From: Desulfarculus sp. | GTDB taxonomy: Bacteria; Desulfobacterota; Desulfarculia; Desulfarculales; Desulfarculaceae | Length of the DNA: 12,171 nucleotides | Direction of reading: 5' to 3' | Assembly: GCA_020216625.1 (NCBI GenBank) | Contig: JAIUYB010000023.1 | Location: 1-12,171, forward strand | Shown: piece after piece, positions 1-6,600 of the stretch | Numbering within the stretch: position 1 is the first letter of the stretch | How the letters are laid out: every line of letters begins with the position of its first letter | Notes under the pieces: generated by a model | What the model was told of the DNA's origin: nothing | What the model saw: the letters and a program-made list of their open reading frames with translations, nothing else | Database searches by the model: none | Made by a program: the position numbers and the translations under genes

Positions 1-14
1 TACACTCTTTCCCT
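1..14. other. Residual Illumina adapter sequence at contig end
   Basis: The first 14 bases, TACACTCTTTCCCT, are identical to an internal part of the Illumina universal adapter, which reads CTACACTCTTTCCCTACACG. The match runs to the first base of the window and is followed at once by a fold-back inverted repeat, so it is best read as untrimmed library sequence at an assembly end and not as genomic DNA. A 14-base match at an exact contig edge is unlikely by chance, but the window alone does not prove that the edge is a contig end. Confidence 0.8.
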
Positions 15-1189
15 GCCCGGCCTGCTCCTGGGTCTGCGCCAGGCGTGGCCTCGGCCCCGGCCTGGCGCAGACCCAGGAGCAGGCCGGGCAGGTCGATGCC
101 CAGGGGGCATTCCTGGCGGCAGAGGCCGCAGAGGGTGGAGGCGTGGGCCAAGTCCAGCGCCGGGGCCAGATCGTCCAACAGGCGGGAGAGCACGCTACCC
201 ATGGGACCGGGATAGACCGAGCCGTAGGCGTGCCCGCCGGCCAGACCGTAGACCGGGCAGAAGTTCAAGCAGGAGGAGCAGCGCAGGCAGAGCAGGATTT
301 CCCAGAACTTGCCTCCTAAAATGCGGGAGCGGCCGTTGTCCACCACCACCAGGTGCAACTGGCGCGGGCCGCCGGCCCCGCTCAGCCCGGCCGGCGCGGC
401 CAGCCAGGAGGAATAGGCGGACAAGGGCGCGCCGATGGCGGCCCGGGTCAACAGCTCCAGGGCCGCGCCCAGGTCGGCCAGGGTCGGCAGCGGCTTTTCC
501 AGGCCCATCACCGCGATATGCAGAGGCGGCAGGCCGGTGACATAGCGTCCGTTGCCCTCGTTGGTCACGACGGCCAACGCGCCTTCCCGACAGGCGGCGA
601 AGTTGACCCCGCTGATGCCGGCGTCGGCGGCCAGGAAGCGCTGGCGCAGGGTGGCCCGGGCCAGCTTGGTGAGGGCCTCGGGCTCGGCCGGCACCCGTTG
701 GCCCAGATTTTCGGCAAAAAGATCGGCCACCTGCCCCCGATCACGGTGCATGGCCGGCCCCAGGATGTGGAAGGGCGGCTCCCCGGCCAACTGGATGATG
801 AACTCGCCCAGGTCGGTCTCGCTGACCTCCACCCCGGCCGCCTCCAGGGCCGGGTTGAGGGCGATCTCCTCGCAGGTCATGGACTTGCCCTTGACCACCT
901 TGCGGGCTCCGGCGGCCGCCAGGATGCCCAGGACGATGCCCCGGGCCTCGGCCGCGTCGGCCGCGAAATGCACCCGCGCTCCCCGCGCTTCCAGGCGCTC
1001 GGCCAGAAGGTCCAGCCATGGCGCGGGGTTGGCCAGATAGGTCAGCTTGGCGTCGCGGACGCGGGCGCGCAGATGCTCCCAGAGGCCGGTATCGGCCAGG
1101 CCCCGGGCGTGCATCTCGCGCAGGCGGGCGGTGAAACCCTCCAGGGCCTGGCGCTGGCGGTCGTCGGCGCAGGGACGGACCCGGGCCAT
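1..1189 (-). CDS. lutB: LutB/LldF-type iron-sulfur lactate oxidation protein (3' truncated)
   Basis: This is the iron-sulfur electron-transfer subunit of the LutABC (LldEFG) L-lactate to pyruvate oxidation complex, a cytoplasmic complex with no flavin lactate oxidase domain. The frame is open from ATG 1189 to the window edge (396 codons). The N-terminal ~290 residues match the LUD domain, including the family-like stretches KVVKGKSM, GEFIIQ and TNEGNGR. Two ferredoxin-like clusters follow: C301-x2-C304-x2-C307-x3-C311-P and C354-x2-C357-x3-C361-P, with the conserved GGHAYGSVYPGP between them. The start codon overlaps the lutA stop as TGATG, which implies translational coupling. Full-length relatives have about 460-480 residues, so the C-terminal domain is missing. 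The last ~20 codons (positions 1-59) come from the fold-back/adapter artefact or its spacer and should not be trusted. A lutC partner would lie beyond the edge. The ykgF family is the same protein under another name. Confidence 0.88.
   Translation of the reverse strand, partial: MARVRPCADDRQRQALEGFTARLREMHARGLADTGLWEHLRARVRDAKLTYLANPAPWLDLLAERLEARGARVHFAADAAEARGIVLGILAAAGARKVVKGKSMTCEEIALNPALEAAGVEVSETDLGEFIIQLAGEPPFHILGPAMHRDRGQVADLFAENLGQRVPAEPEALTKLARATLRQRFLAADAGISGVNFAACREGALAVVTNEGNGRYVTGLPPLHIAVMGLEKPLPTLADLGAALELLTRAAIGAPLSAYSSWLAAPAGLSGAGGPRQLHLVVVDNGRSRILGGKFWEILLCLRCSSCLNFCPVYGLAGGHAYGSVYPGPMGSVLSRLLDDLAPALDLAHASTLCGLCRQECPLGIDLPGLLLGLRQAGAEATPGADPGAGRAGKEC
12..92. repeat. 33-bp perfect fold-back inverted repeat (probable library chimera)
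   Basis: Bases 12-44 are the exact reverse complement of bases 60-92, separated by a 15-nt spacer (45-59). The right arm lies in the conserved coding sequence of lutB, just after its second cysteine cluster. The left arm is therefore an inverted copy of coding DNA and translates to nothing LutB-like. The left arm overlaps the adapter match by three bases (12-14, CCT), as a microhomology junction would. A genuine cruciform or terminator is less likely, because the arm copies codons and has no T-tract. Confidence 0.75.
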
Positions 1190-1959
1190 CAGGCCACCTC
1201 CCCGGCCAGCAACTGAGTGATATGCACCACTTCGATGCCAAGCTTCCGCGCCCGCGCTCCAGCGGCCAGGTGCAGCAGACAGCCCACGTCGCCCACCACC
1301 AGGACCTGGGCCCCGGCCTCGGCCGCCGCGGCCAACTTGTCGCCCAGCAGCGCGCCGGAGAGCTCGTGATGGCTAACGCTGAAGGGGCCGCCGAACCCGC
1401 AGCAGCGCTCCGCCCGGGGCAGCTCCAGGCGGGGCCGGCCGGGCAGGGCGTCCAGCAAGGCGTAAGGGGCTTGGTCCTGGCCCAGGGCGCGGTGCAGGCC
1501 GCAGGAGGGATGGTAGACCCAGGGCCGGGAGGGCGCCCGGGCCCCGGCCAGGCGGGTCAGGCCCAAACGCTGATGCAGGTACTCGGTCAGCTCGTAGGTT
1601 CGCCGAACCAGCGCCTCGGCCTGAGGGGCCAGATGAGCCATTTCGGGTCGTGAGGTCAGCAATTCCGAAAGGTTGTGCCGCAAGTGGGCCACGCAGGAGC
1701 CCGAGGGCGAGACGATGTCGCCGCTTTGGGCGAAGGCCCGGACCCAGGCCGCCCCCACCCGCGCCGCCGCCCCGGTCCGGCCGGTTTTATGCAGGGCGTT
1801 GCCGCAGCAGACCTGGTCCGGGGGCAGGTCCACGGTCACGCCCTGGGCGCGCAGGACCTGCCGGGCGGCCCGGGCCACCGGGTGCAGCAGGGCGTCGGCC
1901 AGGCAGGTGACGAACAGGCTGGCGCGGGACGGTGGCGCGATGGGTTGAAGATGATTCAT
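1189..1959 (-). CDS. lutA: LutA/LldE-type CCG-domain Fe-S oxidoreductase
   Basis: This 256-residue protein is the CCG-domain subunit of the LutABC/LldEFG lactate oxidation complex, expected in the cytoplasm and electron-coupled to LutB. Both CCG domains are visible. The first has C19, C51-C52-G and SGSC with C89. The second has HPSC with C153 and C186-C187-GFGG. These cysteines are the presumed cluster ligands of the heterodisulfide-reductase-like domain. The length agrees with the ~240-residue family norm. The family homology begins near residue 13, so the first dozen residues are uncertain. ATG 1959 has no good Shine-Dalgarno sequence in front of it and lies only about two bases past the predicted transcription start, so translation may be leaderless or may start slightly downstream. 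lutA is the first gene of the lutA-lutB operon and is transcribed away from the phosphate genes. GlpC- or HdrB-like proteins also carry CCG domains, but the lutB neighbour favours LutA. Confidence 0.88.
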   Translation of the reverse strand: MNHLQPIAPPSRASLFVTCLADALLHPVARAARQVLRAQGVTVDLPPDQVCCGNALHKTGRTGAAARVGAAWVRAFAQSGDIVSPSGSCVAHLRHNLSELLTSRPEMAHLAPQAEALVRRTYELTEYLHQRLGLTRLAGARAPSRPWVYHPSCGLHRALGQDQAPYALLDALPGRPRLELPRAERCCGFGGPFSVSHHELSGALLGDKLAAAAEAGAQVLVVGDVGCLLHLAAGARARKLGIEVVHITQLLAGEVA

Positions 1960-1967
1960 GGTTGGCC

Positions 1968-1975
1968 TGTATACA
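1968..1975. promoter_or_regulatory. Palindrome TGTATACA, possible GntR-type operator
   Basis: TGTATACA is a perfect 8-bp palindrome lying on the candidate -10 of lutA, nine bases upstream of its start. FadR-subfamily GntR regulators, including lactate regulators such as LutR and LldR, commonly bind short palindromes with GT...AC half-sites, so a repressor here could block the promoter. No regulator gene is visible in the window. Short palindromes occur by chance, so this is only a lead. Confidence 0.3.
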
Positions 1976-1997
1976 CCCTGGACTGAGGGAAGGACAA
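1968..1997 (-). promoter_or_regulatory. Candidate sigma70-type promoter of lutAB
   Basis: On the minus strand, TTGTCC (1997-1992) and TATACA (1973-1968) are separated by 18 bp, each matching the -35/-10 consensus at four of six bases. Transcription would begin near 1961, almost at the lutA ATG (1959), giving a nearly leaderless message. That agrees with the lack of a ribosome binding site. It is a pattern match only. Confidence 0.35.
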
Positions 1998-2008
1998 GCC
2001 GTCCGGGG

Positions 2009-2037
2009 TTGTAACGACCGGGTTAAAGGTATATTAC
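2009..2037 (+). promoter_or_regulatory. Candidate promoter of the DUF47-pit operon
   Basis: TTGTAA (2009-2014) and TATTAC (2032-2037) are separated by 17 bp on the plus strand. Transcription would start near 2045 and leave a leader of about 125 nt before ATG 2172. The element lies inside the Pho-box-like array, so a bound regulator would cover it. The leader contains a small C4/G4 hairpin (2143-2153) just before the ribosome binding site but no riboswitch that I recognise. Confidence 0.35.
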
Positions 2038-2061
2038 AGCGACGTGACGAATGGGTTAAAA
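2011..2061 (-). promoter_or_regulatory. Five-repeat Pho-box-like array (PhoB binding site candidate)
   Basis: Read on the minus strand, five 7-mers lie at an exact 11-bp period: TTTTAAC (2061-2055), TCGTCAC (2050-2044), CTGTAAT (2039-2033), CTTTAAC (2028-2022) and TCGTTAC (2017-2011). The enterobacterial PhoB consensus is CTGTCA(T/C) plus a 4-bp spacer, also an 11-bp period. Together the repeats match it at 24 of 35 positions, and T at position 4 and A at position 6 are invariant. The array stands between divergent lutA and the DUF47-pit operon, and phoB is encoded nearby. Its orientation points toward lutA, but it also covers the possible promoter of the plus-strand operon, which would suit PhoB repression of pit as known for orfA-pit in Sinorhizobium meliloti. 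Confidence 0.5.
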
Positions 2062-2171
2062 TTTGGCCCAAGGGTGGCGCTCGGGTAGGACGCCGCCGGG
2101 GTCAAAAATGAAAACGCCAACGAGACTGGGTCCGTCCTCCCCCCCCGGCGGGGCCGGCCTGGGAGTGGTAA

Positions 2172-2804
2172 ATGGGTTTCAGCCTTTTCCCCAAAACCGT
2201 CAAGTTCGAGGAAATGTTCATCGACCTGATCGGCAAGATCCGGGCCGCGGCCCTGGTTCTGCGCGACATGTGCAACCAGCCCGGTGACTTGCGCGAGCAG
2301 ATCATCCAGATCATGGACCTGGAGAACGAGGGCTCCAACCTTTCCCAGGACATCTCCCGCCAACTGGCCGCCACCTTCATCACCCCCATCGACCGCGAGG
2401 ACATCCACGAACTGAACAAGGCCATGATGAAGGTCCTGACCCTGATCAAGCAGGTGTCCCTGCGCATGGGCGAGTACAGCCAGGGCGACGTGCCCAAGGG
2501 CGCGCGGGCGCTGACCAGGCACCTGTTCGACATGCTGGACCAGGCGGCCATCATGATGGCCAAGCTGGGCAAGAAGCAACGCAACCTGGAGGCGGAGCTG
2601 GAGGCCATCGAGGAGGCCAAGCGGGAGGCGGATCTGGTGCTGATGGAGGCCCTGACCGCCATGTACTCCCCCCGGGAGCTGGGCTCGCAGGAGCTGTTGA
2701 CCATCATCCGCTGGTCGCGCATCTACGACCGGCTGGAGAGGGCCATCAACCGCAGCGAGACCCTGGCCGAGCTCTTGGAAGGGGTGTTCGTGAAAAATGC
2801 CTGA
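2172..2804 (+). CDS. DUF47 family PhoU-like phosphate transport regulator
   Basis: This 210-residue, almost entirely helical protein belongs to the PhoU-like DUF47 (TIGR00153) family, which is normally encoded directly upstream of pit genes. It has no signal peptide or membrane segment, so it should act in the cytoplasm, probably by modulating the adjacent transporter; the precise mechanism is not settled for the family. Supporting stretches are the N-terminal FSLFPKTVKFEEMF, the central TFITPIDREDIHEL, and the C-terminal helical segment with DRLERAINRSETLAELLEG. The length is typical. The start at 2172 is supported by GGGAG (2161-2165) six bases upstream. Its last codons overlap the pit start (ATGCCTGA, 2797-2804), so the two proteins are translationally coupled. 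The classical PhoU of Pst systems is a different subfamily, and no pst genes are seen here. Confidence 0.88.
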   Translation: MGFSLFPKTVKFEEMFIDLIGKIRAAALVLRDMCNQPGDLREQIIQIMDLENEGSNLSQDISRQLAATFITPIDREDIHELNKAMMKVLTLIKQVSLRMGEYSQGDVPKGARALTRHLFDMLDQAAIMMAKLGKKQRNLEAELEAIEEAKREADLVLMEALTAMYSPRELGSQELLTIIRWSRIYDRLERAINRSETLAELLEGVFVKNA

Positions 2805-3807
2805 GGTCTCCCTGCTGCTGATCCTCATCCTGCTGGTGGCCCTGGCCTTCGACTACACCAATGGCGCCAACGACTGCGCCAACGCCATCGCCACCGTGGT
2901 CTCCACCAAGGTCCTCTCCCCCCGCCAAGCGGTGTTGATGGCCGCGAGCCTGAACATGCTGGGAGCTTTATTGGGCACCGAGGTGGCCGAGACCATGGGC
3001 AAGGGCATCATCAACCCCGAGATGATCATGGGCTCCCAGCTCTTGGTCCTGGCGGCGGTGGTGGGCGCGGCGACCTGGAACGGACTGGCCACCCACTATG
3101 GCTGGCCCATCTCGGCCTCCCACGCCCTGATCGGGGGACTGATTGGGGCGGGCCTGACCTTCGGTGGCCCGGAAACCCTGAATTTCAGCTCCATCGCGGC
3201 CAAGGTGCTGGTCCCACTGGTCCTGTCGCCCATCTTCGGCTTTTTGGGGGGGTACCTCCTGTTGGTGGGCCTGGCCTGGGCTTTCCGCGACAGCGCCTGG
3301 GAAAAGTCCAACCACCTGTTCCGCAAGCTGCAATTGGTCTCCTCCGGGGCCATGGCCCTGAGCCATGGCATGAACGACGCCCAGAAGACCATGGGCATCA
3401 TCACCCTGGCGCTTTTCATCTCCCACTGGATACCGGCCATGGTGGTGCCGTTGTGGGTCAAGCTGCTCTGCGCGATGGTGATGGGCCTGGGCACCGCGGT
3501 GGGCGGGTGGAAGGTCATCCAGACCATGGGGCACAACATCTTCAAATTGGAGCCTTTCCACGGCTTCGCGGCCGAGACCTCGGCCGCCCTGGTCATCGCC
3601 GGCTCCTCCCATTTCGGCGCGCCCATCAGCACCACCCACATCATCTCCACCTCCATCATGGGGGTGGGCGCCTCCAAGCGCTTCAGCGCGGTGCGTTGGC
3701 GGGTGGCCGGCAACCTGGTCATCGCCTGGGTGCTAACGATTCCAGCCTCCGCCGCCATGGCGGCGGTGGCCTTTTGGGCGCTGTCCCTGCTGGGGTTGGG
3801 CGGTTGA
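2797..3807 (+). CDS. pit: PiT family inorganic phosphate permease
   Basis: This 336-residue inner-membrane protein is a member of the PHO4/PiT family, which takes up phosphate (in bacteria often as a metal-phosphate complex) using a cation gradient. The diagnostic inverted-repeat signatures are present: GANDCANA at residues 23-30 after the first membrane segment, and HGMNDAQKTMG from residue 190. WPISASHALIGG and PISTTHIISTSIMG, one in each half, are the related pore motifs. About ten hydrophobic segments span the chain. The length is that of the short, 330-340-residue bacterial/archaeal branch and not the ~500-residue E. coli PitA. The ATG overlaps the preceding DUF47 gene by 8 bp, with GGAAGGGG upstream as the likely ribosome binding site. 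Sulfate permeases of the same superfamily are a remote alternative; the DUF47 and PhoBR neighbours favour phosphate. Confidence 0.93.
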   Translation: MPEVSLLLILILLVALAFDYTNGANDCANAIATVVSTKVLSPRQAVLMAASLNMLGALLGTEVAETMGKGIINPEMIMGSQLLVLAAVVGAATWNGLATHYGWPISASHALIGGLIGAGLTFGGPETLNFSSIAAKVLVPLVLSPIFGFLGGYLLLVGLAWAFRDSAWEKSNHLFRKLQLVSSGAMALSHGMNDAQKTMGIITLALFISHWIPAMVVPLWVKLLCAMVMGLGTAVGGWKVIQTMGHNIFKLEPFHGFAAETSAALVIAGSSHFGAPISTTHIISTSIMGVGASKRFSAVRWRVAGNLVIAWVLTIPASAAMAAVAFWALSLLGLGG

Positions 3808-3824
3808 GACCGACAGGAGAAGCG

Positions 3825-3842
3825 TTGTAACCAAAATGCAAC
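3825..3842 (+). promoter_or_regulatory. Weak two-repeat Pho-box-like site upstream of phoB
   Basis: TTGTAAC (3825-3831) and ATGCAAC (3836-3842) are spaced 11 bp apart, and the octamer GTTGTAAC is shared with the pit upstream region (2008-2015). Autoregulation of phoB by PhoB is common, but only two imperfect units are present and they lie about 100 bp from the start codon. The rest of the 132-bp pit-phoB gap shows a possible -10, TAAGAT (3897-3902), without a convincing -35, and no terminator. Confidence 0.22.
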
Positions 3843-3939
3843 ACAACTCCGGGTGTAAACCGCTGGTTTCGCCTGGGAAAGCCCGCCCGCTCCGGTTAAG
3901 ATTCCGCCCAAAGGCTCCGGCCAAGCGAGGAGAGACCAG

Positions 3940-4629
3940 ATGGGCAAACCGACGGTGTTGGTGGTGGAGGACGAGCGCGATATTCAGGACTTGGTGGAGT
4001 TCAACCTGCGCCAATCCGGATACCGCGTGCTCAAGGCCGGGGATGGGCTGGAGGGACTGCGCCTGGCCCAGTCCGAGAAGCCGGACTTGGTGGTGCTGGA
4101 CCTGATGCTGCCGGGCCTGGACGGCAAGGAGGTCTGCCGCCGCCTGAAACAGGGCGAGTCCACCCGGGCCATCCCCATCCTGATGCTCACCGCCCTGGCC
4201 GAGGAGACCGACCGCATCATCGGCTTCGAGATCGGCGCCGACGACTACCTGACCAAACCTTTCAGCCCCCGCGAACTCTCGCTGCGCATCCAGGCCATTC
4301 TGCGCCGCAGCGCCGAGCCGGAGGCGGGCGGCGGCCATTTGCGAATGGACGGCTTGGTCATCGACCCCGAGCGGCACTTGGTGGAGGTCGAGGGCGAGGT
4401 GGTGGACCTGACCGCCACCGAGTTTCGCCTCCTGCACCATCTAGCCAGCCACGCCGGCAAGGTCCAGACCCGCGAGGTGCTGCTGGAGCGGGTCTGGGGC
4501 TACGCCTACGAGGGTTACGCCCGCACCGTGGACACCCATGTCCGCCGCTTGCGTAAAAAGCTGGGCAAGCTCAGCGAGGCCATCGAGACCATCCGCGGCA
4601 TCGGTTACCGGTACCGGAGCGGCGAATGA
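3940..4629 (+). CDS. phoB: PhoB-type OmpR-family response regulator
   Basis: This 229-residue transcription factor has an N-terminal receiver and a C-terminal OmpR/PhoB winged helix. In the receiver, acidic residues E10 and D11, phosphoacceptor D54 (in VVLDLMLPGLDG), T84 and K106 (in YLTKPFSP) are all in place. The winged helix occupies roughly residues 130-229 and ends in DTHVRRLRKKLG and IRGIGYRY, typical of PhoB/PhoP. GAGGAG (3927-3932), seven bases before the ATG, is a strong ribosome binding site that fixes the start. The gene overlaps phoR by ATGA and lies 132 bp downstream of pit, which supports a phosphate-responsive role over other OmpR-family members. It would activate or repress Pho-box promoters when phosphorylated by PhoR in low phosphate. 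Confidence 0.88.
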   Translation: MGKPTVLVVEDERDIQDLVEFNLRQSGYRVLKAGDGLEGLRLAQSEKPDLVVLDLMLPGLDGKEVCRRLKQGESTRAIPILMLTALAEETDRIIGFEIGADDYLTKPFSPRELSLRIQAILRRSAEPEAGGGHLRMDGLVIDPERHLVEVEGEVVDLTATEFRLLHHLASHAGKVQTREVLLERVWGYAYEGYARTVDTHVRRLRKKLGKLSEAIETIRGIGYRYRSGE

Positions 4630-6407
4630 AGCCACGGCTGTCCTTCCAGACCCGGGTGCTCATTGGCGGCCTGGCGGTGGTGCTCTGCACCCTCCTGTTC
4701 GTGGCCGTGCTTCTGGAGCGCTCCCTGGGCGAACGCATTCTCTCCCAGGTTCAAGGCGGCCTGGAAAAGCAGCTCACCCTGGCCGTGGACTTGGTGTCCG
4801 ACCGCTGGCGGCCCAGCCAGGGCCTGGACGCCAGCGAGAACCTGGCCGAGGATCTGGGGCGCAAGCTGGGCCTGCGCATCACCTTGATCACCCCCCAGGG
4901 CCTGGTGGTGGGCGATTCAGAGGTGGGCCGGGCCGACTTGGAGCGCCTGGAAAACCATGCCCGGCGGCCGGAGGTCGTGGCCGCCATGACTTCCGGCCAG
5001 GGCAGCAGCATCCGCTACAGCTCCACTCTGGGGGTGGACCTGCTCTACGTGGCCGGCCTGGTGGGCGATCCCAGTCGACCCGGCTTGGTGGTGCGTCTGG
5101 CCCTGCCGCTTTCCGAGCTTAACCGCACCTTGACTGGCGTGCGCCGCCTGGTGCTGGGAGCCATGCTGCTGGGGGTGCTGTTGTCGGTGGGGGTGGCCTT
5201 CTTCATGGCCCGGGGCATCAGCCGGCCATTGAAGGACCTGACCCGCACCGCCCAGATCATCGCCTCCGGCGACCTCAGCCCCCGGGTGCGGCGCTATCCT
5301 CGCCATGAGGTGGGTGATCTGGGCCGGGCCTTCGACCGCATGGCCGACACCCTCCAGCAGAAGATCGAGGACATCACCGCCGCCCATGACCGCCAGGATG
5401 GCATCCTGAGCGCCATGATGGAGGGGGTGATGCTGGTGGACCCCGAGGGCCGCATCCTGTTGGTAAACCAGGCCCTGATGCGCCTGTTGGACCTGACCCG
5501 CGATCCAGTGGGGCTGACCTCCTCGGAGATGGTGCGCAATCCCGACCTGCAAGACGCGGTGGGCGCTGTGTTGGCCGGCCAGCCCTACCAGTCGCGCGAG
5601 ATCCGCACCTTGGGTTCCAATCCCCGCCACCTGGAGGTCCACGTGGCCCGCCTGGCCGGGGACGGCCCCCAGGCCGGCGGCGCGGTGGCGGTGTTCCACG
5701 ACATCAGCGAGCGCAAGCGGGTGGAGAAGATGCGTCGGGACTTCGTGGCCAACGTCAGCCACGAACTACGCACCCCGCTGACCGCCATTCGGGGCTCGGC
5801 CGAGACCCTGTTGGACGGGGCCCTGGAGAGCCCGCATTACGCCAAGCACTTCGTGGAGATGATCGAGCGACACACCCAGCGCCTGCAACGCCTGGTGGAA
5901 GATCTCCTGGACCTGGCGCGGCTGGAAAGCGGCCAGGCCCCGCCCAAAAAGGACGCGGTGGACGCGGCCGAGCTGGCCGACGCGGTGCTGGCCACCTTCA
6001 GCGACCTGGCCGCGGAAAAGGGCCTGGAGCTGACCCGCAGCCTGCCCCGGGAGGGACTCAAGCTCTGGGGCGACCGCCGTCAACTGGAGCAGGCGGTGCT
6101 GAACCTGATGGACAACGCCATCAAATACACCCAGCCGGGAGGCAAGGTCGGCCTAAGCTTCAGGGCTGGAGAGGGCGGGAGCGTGATCGCGGTCAGCGAC
6201 ACCGGCCCGGGCATCGACCCCCAGCACCTGCCCCGGCTCTTCGAACGCTTCTACCGGGTGGACAAGGACCGCTCCCGCGAGATGGGCGGCACCGGCCTGG
6301 GCCTGGCCATCGTCAAGCACATCGTCCAGGCCCATGGCGGCTCGCTGGAGGTGGACAGCCAGCCTGGGCGGGGCAGCGAATTTCGCCTGATCATTCCCGC
6401 CGCCTGA
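4626..6407 (+). CDS. phoR: PhoR-type membrane sensor histidine kinase
   Basis: This 593-residue kinase has, in order: membrane helix ~11-31, an extracytoplasmic sensor ~32-172, membrane helix ~175-195, HAMP ~196-249, PAS ~255-365, HisKA with H379 in NVSHELRTPL, and a HATPase domain. The ATPase shows an N-box with N493 and N497, G1 box DTGPG at 525-529 and G2 box GGTGLGL at 554-560. The large periplasmic sensor plus PAS is the PhoR layout of Firmicutes and Desulfobacterota and is longer than E. coli PhoR (~430 residues, little periplasmic domain). The start overlaps the phoB stop (ATGA at 4626-4629), so stoichiometric translation is likely. No terminator for this strand follows; the hairpin at 6434-6465 has its T-tract on the other strand. 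A different stimulus is possible, since PhoR, PnpS and WalK-like kinases share this layout; the phosphate neighbours favour PhoR. Confidence 0.87.
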   Translation: MKPRLSFQTRVLIGGLAVVLCTLLFVAVLLERSLGERILSQVQGGLEKQLTLAVDLVSDRWRPSQGLDASENLAEDLGRKLGLRITLITPQGLVVGDSEVGRADLERLENHARRPEVVAAMTSGQGSSIRYSSTLGVDLLYVAGLVGDPSRPGLVVRLALPLSELNRTLTGVRRLVLGAMLLGVLLSVGVAFFMARGISRPLKDLTRTAQIIASGDLSPRVRRYPRHEVGDLGRAFDRMADTLQQKIEDITAAHDRQDGILSAMMEGVMLVDPEGRILLVNQALMRLLDLTRDPVGLTSSEMVRNPDLQDAVGAVLAGQPYQSREIRTLGSNPRHLEVHVARLAGDGPQAGGAVAVFHDISERKRVEKMRRDFVANVSHELRTPLTAIRGSAETLLDGALESPHYAKHFVEMIERHTQRLQRLVEDLLDLARLESGQAPPKKDAVDAAELADAVLATFSDLAAEKGLELTRSLPREGLKLWGDRRQLEQAVLNLMDNAIKYTQPGGKVGLSFRAGEGGSVIAVSDTGPGIDPQHLPRLFERFYRVDKDRSREMGGTGLGLAIVKHIVQAHGGSLEVDSQPGRGSEFRLIIPAA

Positions 6408-6425
6408 TTTTCACAAGCCACCGAT

Positions 6426-6465
6426 AAAAAAATCCCGCCCGAACGCCTGGGTGGCGTCGGGCGGG
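6426..6465 (-). terminator. Strong intrinsic terminator of a minus-strand transcript
   Basis: On the minus strand a 13-bp GC-rich stem (6465-6453 with 6447-6434, one unpaired base) closes a 5-nt loop and is followed, one base later, by seven T residues (6432-6426). The plus strand has no T-run after the stem, so it cannot efficiently terminate phoR. It marks the end of a minus-strand transcript from the region to its right, converging on phoR. Confidence 0.75.
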
Positions 6466-6508
6466 GAGGGCGCTGGGCGCGTCGGGCCCGGCTGACGGGT
6501 GCTCCCCC

Positions 6509-6599
6509 GAGGCCGGCAGGTCCCCTCCTATACGCGGCACCGGGCTGCGGTTCCGCTCCCGGTGGGGAGGACCGGACAGGGGCCCATACGGCTGCCCTC
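6509..6599 (-). ncRNA. Long imperfect hairpin, candidate structured 3' RNA
   Basis: An inner stem pairs 6519-6528 with 6564-6573 (nine of ten pairs). Inside it, ACCGGG (6539-6544) pairs with CCCGGT (6558-6563) above a GCGG/CCGC apex. An outer arm pairs 6509-6511 and 6515-6519 with 6592-6599. The rod begins directly after the stop codon of the small minus-strand ORF (6601) and lies upstream of the minus-strand terminator, so the strand is inferred from those. I could not match it to SRP RNA, 6S RNA, tmRNA, RNase P RNA or a known riboswitch. GC-rich DNA makes stable hairpins easily, so functional status is uncertain. Confidence 0.3.
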
Positions 6600-6600
6600 G

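Noticed and set aside
353..1216. Plus-strand 287-codon open frame opposite lutB
   Set aside because: It is antisense to a frame with clear LUD and ferredoxin motifs, and its translation is low-complexity Gly/Gln/Ala typical of GC-rich shadow frames.
6434..6465. Hairpin read as the terminator of phoR
   Set aside because: On the plus strand the stem is followed by GAGGGCGCTGG with no T-run. The T7 tract is only on the minus strand.
6480..6600. SRP RNA, 6S RNA, tmRNA, RNase P RNA or tRNA in the structured gap
   Set aside because: None of the conserved core sequences of these RNAs was found on either strand. Only generic GC-rich stems remain.
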